Assembly: GCA_017407205.1 (NCBI GenBank)
Contig: JAFQXA010000018.1
Span: 1-62,528, forward strand
From: Clostridia bacterium
GTDB lineage: Bacteria > Bacillota > Clostridia > Christensenellales > CAG-138
Length of the DNA: 62,528 nt
Reading direction: 5' to 3'
Shown here: piece by piece, positions 56,961 through 62,528 of the stretch
Layout: each line of letters begins with the position of its first letter
How positions within the stretch are numbered: the first letter of the stretch is position 1
The notes under the pieces: model-generated
What the model saw: only the letters and a program-made list of their open reading frames with translations
Told to the model about the DNA's origin: nothing
Database searches by the model: none
Position numbers and translations under genes: made by a program

Positions 56961-58787
56961 ATGAATAACGAAAAATTAAGAAACATAGCTATAATAGCAC
57001 ACGTAGACCACGGCAAGACAACGCTCGTTGACCAGCTTTTGAGGCAGAGCGGTGTTTTCCGTGCCAATGAACAGGTACAGGAACGCGTCATGGACTCGGG
57101 CGACCTTGAGCGTGAACGCGGAATCACGATTCTTTCAAAGAACACAGCGGTAAATTACAAAGATTACCGCATAAATATAGTTGACACTCCGGGCCACGCT
57201 GACTTTGGCGGTGAGGTTGAACGCATACTCCAGATGGTTGACGGCGTTTTGCTCCTCGTTGACGCATTTGAGGGCTGTATGCCTCAGACGCGCTTTGTTT
57301 TGAGAAAAGCGCTTGAGCTTTCAAAGACTCCGATAGTAATCGTAAACAAGGTTGACCGTGACGGCGCGCGCCCCTACGAGGTCGTTGACGAAACTCTTGA
57401 GCTCTTTATCGAGCTTGGTGCAAACGATGAACAGCTTGATTTCCCCGTTGTTTATGCGTCTGCACGCAACGGCATGAGCGGTATGGATGTTGACGAAATC
57501 AAGGACAACATGGAAGCTGTTTTTGAAACCATAATCAATACCGTTCCTGCTCCCGAATGTGATGAAAAAGGCTCACTCCAGCTCCTTTTCTCCGCGATAG
57601 ATTATGATGACTATATAGGCAGAATAGGTATCGGCAGAATTGCACGCGGAACTGTCACACGCAATCAGCCGATAGTTGTTTGCGGCGGTGCCGACAACAA
57701 TGAGCGCACGGTCAAGGTTTCAAGGCTTTACCGCTACGAGGGCTTGAAGCGTGTTGAGATAGAAACAGCTCAGGCAGGCGAAATAGTTGCACTTTCGGGC
57801 ATAAGCGACCTTGCAATAGGCGAAACCGCCTGTGAAATTGACCATGTGGAGCCCCTCCCCTTTATAAAAATTGACGAGCCGACGGTTTCAATGATGTTCC
57901 TTGTAAACGACAGTCCGTTTGCAGGCCGTGAGGGCAAGTATGTAACATCGAGAAATCTGCGTGACAGGCTCTTTAAGGAAGTTGAAACAAATGTTTCCAT
58001 GCGTGTTGAGGAAACCTCATCCACCGATATGTTCAAGGTAAACGGCAGAGGCGAGCTGCATTTGTCAATACTTATTGAAACAATGCGTCGCCAGGACTAC
58101 GAGTTTGCAGTATCACGCCCCAAGGTTATCATGAAAACCGATGAAAACGGTCAGCTTCTTGAGCCCATTGAGGAATTGACGGTTGACGTTCCTCAGGAAT
58201 ATGTCGGTGCCGTTATGGAAAAGCTCGGCACAAGAAAAGCAGAGCTTATAAATATGCTCACGGAAACCGAGGGCAATTCAAGGCTTATATTTGAAATCCC
58301 TGCACGCGGTCTCATGGGTTATCGAAGCGAGCTTTTGACGGATACACGCGGTAACGGTGTTATGAGTCATATTTTCAAGGGCTATGAGCCTTATAAGGGC
58401 GATATACAGGAACGCACAAGGGGTTCACTCGTGTGCCACGAAACGGGCGACACGTCTTCCTACGGTCTTTTCAACACCCAGGAACGCGGTAAGCTCTTTG
58501 TCGGGCCCGGTGTTCCCGTTTATGAGGGCCAGGTTGTGGGCGAATGTTCAAGAAATGAGGATATAGTAGTAAACGTATGCAAGAAAAAGCATGTCACAAA
58601 TATGCGTGCATCGGGTTCGGATGAAGCCTTGCGCCTGACGCCTGCTACGGTATTGAGTCTTGAACAGTGCCTTGAATTCATTGCAGACGATGAGCTTGTC
58701 GAAGTCACACCCAAGAATATAAGAATGCGTAAACGCATACTCAATAAAGAAATGCGCATGAAAAAGAGCGCACATCAATTTGAATAA
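56961..58787 (+). CDS. typA: Ribosome-associated GTPase TypA/BipA
   Basis: 608 residues. A translational GTPase related to EF-G that helps 50S assembly and stress or cold adaptation. G1 [17 protein letters not shown], switch [15 protein letters not shown] ([15 protein letters not shown]), G3 [15 protein letters not shown]4 [10 protein letters not shown], and the BipA-specific C-terminal region with [19 protein letters not shown] and [22 protein letters not shown]. Complete. Followed after 13 bases by the DUF362 gene, so probably the head of a three-gene transcript. Confidence 0.96.
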   Translation: MNNEKLRNIAIIAHVDHGKTTLVDQLLRQSGVFRANEQVQERVMDSGDLERERGITILSKNTAVNYKDYRINIVDTPGHADFGGEVERILQMVDGVLLLVDAFEGCMPQTRFVLRKALELSKTPIVIVNKVDRDGARPYEVVDETLELFIELGANDEQLDFPVVYASARNGMSGMDVDEIKDNMEAVFETIINTVPAPECDEKGSLQLLFSAIDYDDYIGRIGIGRIARGTVTRNQPIVVCGGADNNERTVKVSRLYRYEGLKRVEIETAQAGEIVALSGISDLAIGETACEIDHVEPLPFIKIDEPTVSMMFLVNDSPFAGREGKYVTSRNLRDRLFKEVETNVSMRVEETSSTDMFKVNGRGELHLSILIETMRRQDYEFAVSRPKVIMKTDENGQLLEPIEELTVDVPQEYVGAVMEKLGTRKAELINMLTETEGNSRLIFEIPARGLMGYRSELLTDTRGNGVMSHIFKGYEPYKGDIQERTRGSLVCHETGDTSSYGLFNTQERGKLFVGPGVPVYEGQVVGECSRNEDIVVNVCKKKHVTNMRASGSDEALRLTPATVLSLEQCLEFIADDELVEVTPKNIRMRKRILNKEMRMKKSAHQFE

Positions 58788-58800
58788 GGACTGATATTTA

Positions 58801-59946
58801 ATGGATGCCAAAGTAAGCATTGTTCCCTGTGACGAATACACGCTTGAAAAAGCCATTGCGGCACTCACTTGCGTGCTTGAGCCCTTGGGCGGTCTTTCAT
58901 GGGTAAAACAAGGGATGAAGATAGTCATAAAAGCAAACCTTGTCATGAAAAAGTCGCCTGCTGCCGCCGCTACAACGCACCCGATTCTAATTGAGGCACT
59001 TGCGAAAATGCTTACCGAAAAAGGTGCATCCGTAATAATAGGCGACAGTCCGGGCGGTATTTACACGCTCCCCTATCTTTCGCTTATATATAACGCAACG
59101 GGAATGACCGCACTTGAAAACAAGAAAAAGGGTATTTTCCTGAACCGTAATTTTGAGGTGGGCGAAGCCGTATATCCCGACGGAGCAGTGCTTAAAAGCT
59201 TCCAATACACAAAATTTTTGGACGAAGCTGATGCGATAATCAATTTCTGCAAGCTTAAAACTCACGGCATGATGGCATATTCGGGCGCTTGCAAAAACCT
59301 TTTCGGTGCGATTCCCGGCACGAGAAAGCCCGAATACCACTACCACTATCCCAAGCATGATGATTTTGCAAACATTCTGGTTGACCTCGTGGAATACTTC
59401 AAGCCCACACTTCACATAGCCGATGCGGTTTACGGCATGGAGGGCAACGGACCGACGGCAGGCACGCCGCGATTTATCGGTGCATTGCTTGCCTCCAAAA
59501 ACCCCCACGCGCTCGATGTTGCAGGCGCGCACATAATGGGGCTTCAGGCAAAGGACGTGCCGACGCTTTCAGCAGCCGTCAAGAGGGGGCTTACCCCCGA
59601 TTCCGTTTCAAATCTTCAGATATATGGCAAGCTTGAAGATTTTATCGTGCCCGACTACAAAACCGTTGATGCACGAAAGATTACGCAGATAAGAAGTCAC
59701 GGCAAGATAGTAAACAAAACTCTCGAAACGCTTTTAAACCACAAGCCCGTCCTGAAATATCCCGAAAAGTGCATAGGGTGCAAGGAATGTTTCAAGACCT
59801 GCCCTGCAAAGGCAATAGAAATGGTTGACAAAAAGCCTGTAATAAACAAAAAGACCTGCATCAGATGCTTCTGCTGTCAGGAATTCTGTCCCGTCGGTGC
59901 CTTGGGTGTGCACCGCTCGGTGATAGCAAGAGTATTGAGTAAGTAA
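58801..59946 (+). CDS. DUF362 protein with two 4Fe-4S clusters
   Basis: 381 residues. DUF362 domain (about 1-290), with VIKANLVMKKSPAAAATTHPILIEALAKML, IIGDSPGG, INFCKLKTHGMMAYSGACKNLFGAIPG, followed by a bacterial ferredoxin domain: CIGCKECFKTCP and CIRCFCCQEFCP (about 325-370). No membrane segment. DUF362 proteins are redox proteins of unknown substrate found in many anaerobes. It lies between typA and an SDR gene, both within 15 bases; no functional link is known. Confidence 0.87.
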   Translation: MDAKVSIVPCDEYTLEKAIAALTCVLEPLGGLSWVKQGMKIVIKANLVMKKSPAAAATTHPILIEALAKMLTEKGASVIIGDSPGGIYTLPYLSLIYNATGMTALENKKKGIFLNRNFEVGEAVYPDGAVLKSFQYTKFLDEADAIINFCKLKTHGMMAYSGACKNLFGAIPGTRKPEYHYHYPKHDDFANILVDLVEYFKPTLHIADAVYGMEGNGPTAGTPRFIGALLASKNPHALDVAGAHIMGLQAKDVPTLSAAVKRGLTPDSVSNLQIYGKLEDFIVPDYKTVDARKITQIRSHGKIVNKTLETLLNHKPVLKYPEKCIGCKECFKTCPAKAIEMVDKKPVINKKTCIRCFCCQEFCPVGALGVHRSVIARVLSK

Positions 59947-59958
59947 CGGAGGAAAGCC

Positions 59959-60792
59959 ATGAAAAATCCCTACGGAAAAGTTGTATTTTTAACAGGTGCA
60001 AGCTCAGGAATAGGTCAGGCGTGTGCAAAAACGCTTGCAGAGGAAGGCTTTTATGTCTACGGCGGTTCACGCAGGGGCGGTGAAAACACGCTCTTTGAAA
60101 GCGGTGGATTTATAACCATGCTCAAGGTTGATGTCACGAGTACGCCCTCGGTTGAGGAAGCAGTCAAACAAATCCTTGCCGAGCAGGGCAGAATAGATAT
60201 TCTCATAAACTGTGCAGGCATAGGCATCTCGGGTGCTGTTGAGGACTGCACGGGTGAAGACGGTCTTGAGCAGATGAACACCAACTACGCAGGCATACTT
60301 CGTACAGTTCGTGCCGTACTTCCCCAAATGCGTGAAAGACGGAACGGCCTCATAATAAACATCGGCTCAGTGGGCGGAATATTCTCGATCCCGTTCCAGA
60401 CGCTTTACAGCTCGTCAAAGTATGCAGTTGAAGCACTCACAGAGGGCCTCAGAATCGAGCTTAAGCCGTTTTCCGTACGTGCCTCACTCATAGAGCCGGG
60501 CGATGTAAAGACGGGCTTCACGGCAGCACGTCGCTTTACACAGGCCTCAAAGACCACAGCATACGGCGATGAGTTCCGCCACGCAATAGCACAGATGGAG
60601 CACGATGAGCAAAACGGCGCTGACCCCTCGCTCATAGTGAGGAGCATACTTAAGACGATACGCTCCAAAAACCCACCCGTCCGCCGAGTGCCCGGACTCA
60701 TGTATAAGGTATTCGTGTTCTTAAAACGCATACTCCCTGCCCGCACTGTCGAGTGGATACTCACCTTGATGTATCCCAAATCATCGAAGTAG
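59959..60792 (+). CDS. Short-chain dehydrogenase/reductase
   Basis: 277 residues, classical SDR. Cofactor motif TGASSGIGQACA (about 10), SRRGG in the place that sets NAD(P) choice, NCAGIGISG, catalytic Ser in INIGSVGG and Y-x-x-x-K in YSSSKYAVEAL, then LIEPGDVKTGF. The C-terminal 70 residues (RSILKTIRSKNPPVRRVPGLMYKVF) are basic and may contact membrane. Substrate unknown. Preceded by CGGAGG 12 bases after the DUF362 stop. Confidence 0.88.
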   Translation: MKNPYGKVVFLTGASSGIGQACAKTLAEEGFYVYGGSRRGGENTLFESGGFITMLKVDVTSTPSVEEAVKQILAEQGRIDILINCAGIGISGAVEDCTGEDGLEQMNTNYAGILRTVRAVLPQMRERRNGLIINIGSVGGIFSIPFQTLYSSSKYAVEALTEGLRIELKPFSVRASLIEPGDVKTGFTAARRFTQASKTTAYGDEFRHAIAQMEHDEQNGADPSLIVRSILKTIRSKNPPVRRVPGLMYKVFVFLKRILPARTVEWILTLMYPKSSK

Positions 60793-60798
60793 CTCAAT

Positions 60799-60900
60799 GG
60801 GGCGTTGCCCCCTTGACCCCCATCGACTTTTTGAAAAAACTCGCCAAAAACAAGCAGAATAAATATATTCACCTGCTGTCATATAAGGACAGCAGGTGAA
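60799..60900. repeat. Composite element, modules 1-4, after the SDR gene
   Basis: Plus orientation: GGGGCGTTGCCCC (60799-60811), CGACTTTTTGAAAAAACTCG (60824-60843), CCAAAAACAAGCAG linker, and a 13-bp terminator stem beginning TTCACCTGCTG (60868-60880 with 60888-60900), then TTTTCC. The AT-rich tail is absent. Confidence 0.75.
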
Positions 60901-60930
60901 TTTTCCTTCATTTGCTCCAAAGGGGCATAT

Positions 60931-60980
60931 ATCATTAAGCACAGCGACATCATTTCTCATTAAGCGATAGCTGTATCATT
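60931..60980. repeat. Small bead array with ATCATT linkers
   Basis: ATCATT occurs at 60931, 60949 and 60975, and CATTAAGC at 60933 and 60958, enclosing short inverted pieces such as AGCGATAGCT. Similar in build to the arrays at 16371 and 62366. Lies upstream of the Fic gene. Between here and 61040 nothing else is seen. Confidence 0.45.
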
Positions 60981-61041
60981 GAAAACATAATGCACATACT
61001 AACTTCAATCAAGTTGCAATATTCGACTAAAAAGGTTTACA

Positions 61042-61088
61042 GTTTGGTTTACCAAACGGTTGACAAAATGCAATAAAAAGGTTACATT
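61042..61088 (+). promoter_or_regulatory. Fic promoter with palindromic operator
   Basis: Palindrome GTTTGGTTTACCAAAC (61042-61057, 7-2-7) ends two bases before TTGACA (61060-61065); 17 bases on is TACATT (61083-61088). GGAGG precedes the ATG at 61122. Confidence 0.5.
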
Positions 61089-61121
61089 TAGTTATAATAA
61101 TATGTTTACGGAGGTCACAGC

Positions 61122-62363
61122 ATGGATAAGTTTGACGTGGCTAACCTTATAATTGGTGAAAATTACTACCCGATAAATGATTTGAGGTATAATCAAAAAG
61201 TCGGAATAATGTTCTCAAAGAATGAGTTTGAGCAATTTTTAAAAATCAAAGATCAATTTGTCGAGGAAGGCTTTAAGCACATAAAAGCTCTGCCCTTGAA
61301 AACCTTTAATTCCAGGCATTGTTTTTATGTTGACGGTTTATATTTGCTGCAAATGCGAACTGAATACGGGAGACTTCTTCTTTCAGACTATAAATTAAAT
61401 CAAAGTTCGTTGTTTGAGAGAAATTTTGAAGATATGCTGACTTCAAGGCTGTTCTCCGAAGTGGAAGGCACACTTAATATTGAAAATGTTCCGACAACGC
61501 ACCGTCGCATTGCCGAGATAAGCAAAAGCGAAAATTTGACCGAGCAAAATGATATTATAGTCAAAAACATGTTGAATGCCATAAACTTTATCATGGAAGA
61601 AAAGCCGGCATTTAACAAGGATAACTTGCACAAGCTGTATAACATTTTGAGCGAAAATTGCTTGCCTGACGAGTTAAAAATCAAAGACGGTGCTTATTAC
61701 CGCGATGATGATGTGAGTGTAGGCGGATTTGACGGCGCGCCCTGGCAAATTGTTGATGAATGTATGGATTCTTTGTTTGCATTTGCAAATGACCCCAAAA
61801 ATCTCAAGGAACATGATGAATTGTTGCCTTTTATCTGCCACTATTACATCTTATACATTCATCCTTTTTTCGACTATAACGGCAGAACGGCACGAATGGT
61901 ATCGTTTTGGCTCAACTATATTCACAAAATAACACTCGCAACCTATTTTATGAGCGAGGCAATAAACGAAAGTAAAGCTGATTATTACAGAGCAATTACC
62001 GACAGTAGAAACACGAATAATGATTTGACATATTTTTTGGGATATATACTCGAAACTTCAATAAAGTACAGCTTTATATACAAGAATCTTGAAGAAATCA
62101 AAAATATGCTTTCCAAGACAGGGGACACATTAACTTCATCAGAATGGGTATATGTAAAGAAAATTATTATTCATAATCCGGAAAATTATTTTACTTATAA
62201 GACGTTTTTGGATTATATAAAAACTCAGATGACAAAGCAGGGTGCGCTCAAAATATTGAACAATCTGCACAGTTATCAAATTCTTGAGAAAACAAAAAAT
62301 AAAAAGGGCGAGATAATATTCAGACTTAATCAGAAGTTTATAACGTACAAGTACCACAAATAA
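61122..62363 (+). CDS. Fic-domain protein with C-terminal winged-helix region
   Basis: 413 residues, low GC compared with most of the window. The Fic core (about 130-330) holds HPFFDYNGR (His247 to Arg255) for the consensus HPFx[D/E]GNG[R/K], so the first Gly is Tyr. Upstream, SEVEGT (about 115) resembles the inhibitory Ser-x-x-x-Glu-Gly helix of class II Fic proteins, suggesting self-inhibition. The C-terminal 80 residues (YFTYKTFLDYIKTQMTKQGALKILNNL) look like a winged helix-turn-helix. Fic enzymes usually transfer AMP to proteins. No separate antitoxin gene is seen. Repeat arrays lie on both sides. Confidence 0.85.
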   Translation: MDKFDVANLIIGENYYPINDLRYNQKVGIMFSKNEFEQFLKIKDQFVEEGFKHIKALPLKTFNSRHCFYVDGLYLLQMRTEYGRLLLSDYKLNQSSLFERNFEDMLTSRLFSEVEGTLNIENVPTTHRRIAEISKSENLTEQNDIIVKNMLNAINFIMEEKPAFNKDNLHKLYNILSENCLPDELKIKDGAYYRDDDVSVGGFDGAPWQIVDECMDSLFAFANDPKNLKEHDELLPFICHYYILYIHPFFDYNGRTARMVSFWLNYIHKITLATYFMSEAINESKADYYRAITDSRNTNNDLTYFLGYILETSIKYSFIYKNLEEIKNMLSKTGDTLTSSEWVYVKKIIIHNPENYFTYKTFLDYIKTQMTKQGALKILNNLHSYQILEKTKNKKGEIIFRLNQKFITYKYHK

Positions 62364-62365
62364 AT

Positions 62366-62528
62366 GAAATCCTTGCTGCCGCAAGGGGTATTTAGTGAAA
62401 TATTCGCCTAACGGCAAATATGAAATAATTCACTTAGTGAATTGTGAAATTTGTTGCTGACGCACCAAGTGAAATTAAATAAATCCTCTCACGCCCGCAG
62501 GCATTTCACATGGCGTAGCCATATTTCA
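62366..62528. repeat. Bead array with GTGAAAT linkers, running out of the window
   Basis: After the Fic stop, short dyads (such as CGCCTAACGGC, AATTCACTTAGTGAATT, GCCCGCAGGC, ATGGCGTAGCCAT) are separated by (A/G)TGAAAT or its mirror ATTTCAC/ATTTCA. At least five units are visible and the array reaches the window edge. Not a CRISPR: units are palindromic and too short. Confidence 0.7.

Noticed and set aside
61122..62363. Fic/antitoxin pair
   Set aside because: No small antitoxin gene is adjacent; the inhibitory-type motif lies within the Fic protein.
62366..62528. CRISPR array at the window end
   Set aside because: Linkers of 7 bases with palindromic units of uneven length do not fit direct repeats and unique spacers.

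Overview
The window reads as chromosomal DNA of an anaerobic, Gram-positive, rod-shaped, probably spore-capable member of the Clostridia (Bacillota), of moderate GC content. The signs are a one-chain pyruvate:ferredoxin oxidoreductase, a T-box leader, an MreB-type actin, several secreted or membrane-anchored wall enzymes (NlpC/P60, G5/3D, Amidase_3, LytM-type), AGGAGG-type ribosome binding sites and consensus sigma-A promoters. Family or genus cannot be fixed from the sequence alone. No rRNA or tRNA gene, insertion sequence, prophage or CRISPR array was seen.

Layout. 1-6.2 kb: tail of a PMBR-like surface protein, mreB, an NlpC/P60 hydrolase, a small membrane protein, a stand-alone ilvB with a putative attenuator, and argF. 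6.5-16.3 kb: a DUF815-like ATPase with cysS, a sortase B-type protein with four SH3-like repeats, a GT4 glycosyltransferase and nifJ (PFOR). 16.5-20.5 kb: deoC and a MacB-type ABC operon with a membrane-anchored accessory protein. 20.6-29.6 kb: a Cys-rich protein, the yabE-ksgA pair, a MecA-type lipoprotein PBP, an SPFH protein coupled to a ribbon-helix-helix protein, and a ROK-nagA amino-sugar operon. 29.7-35.5 kb: a polyamine operon (XRE-cupin regulator, potABCD, MATE exporter). 35.7-45.3 kb: Nudix-tsaD, a DnaA-box cluster, cwlD, an NhaC antiporter, a hypothetical membrane protein, an anchored solute-binding protein, a short alaS coupled to a DUF695/RraB-like gene, and a phosphoesterase. 45.3-51.7 kb: a T-box (Val specifier) operon ilvBNCD-pfkA. 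51.8-54.3 kb: an AT-rich accessory islet (DUF4143 ATPase; SLOG protein with a divergent XRE repressor). 54.4-60.8 kb: murA, a degenerate LytM protein, typA, a DUF362 ferredoxin-like protein and an SDR. 61.1-62.4 kb: an AT-rich Fic gene.

Two classes of repeated intergenic DNA stand out. One is a composite element made of a GGGG/CCCC hairpin, a CGACTTTTT/AAAAAGTCG palindrome, a CCAAAAACAAG linker, a variable terminator stem with a conserved TTTTTCATG flank, and an AT-rich tail. Partial or whole copies flank many genes and bracket the accessory ones (Cys-rich protein, DUF4143 ATPase, SLOG/XRE). The other is a set of 'bead' arrays, tiny palindromes joined by a constant linker; two of them bracket the Fic gene. 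Several regulatory circuits can be read directly: an XRE operator covering both divergent promoters of the SLOG module, a doubled TGATATCA palindrome before the SPFH-RHH operon, and operator-like palindromes at nifJ, nagA/ROK, argF, pot and Fic.

Gene orientation changes from mostly minus to mostly plus around 35.6-37.5 kb, where the DnaA-box cluster lies. This would fit a replication-related site, but dnaA and dnaN are not in the window.
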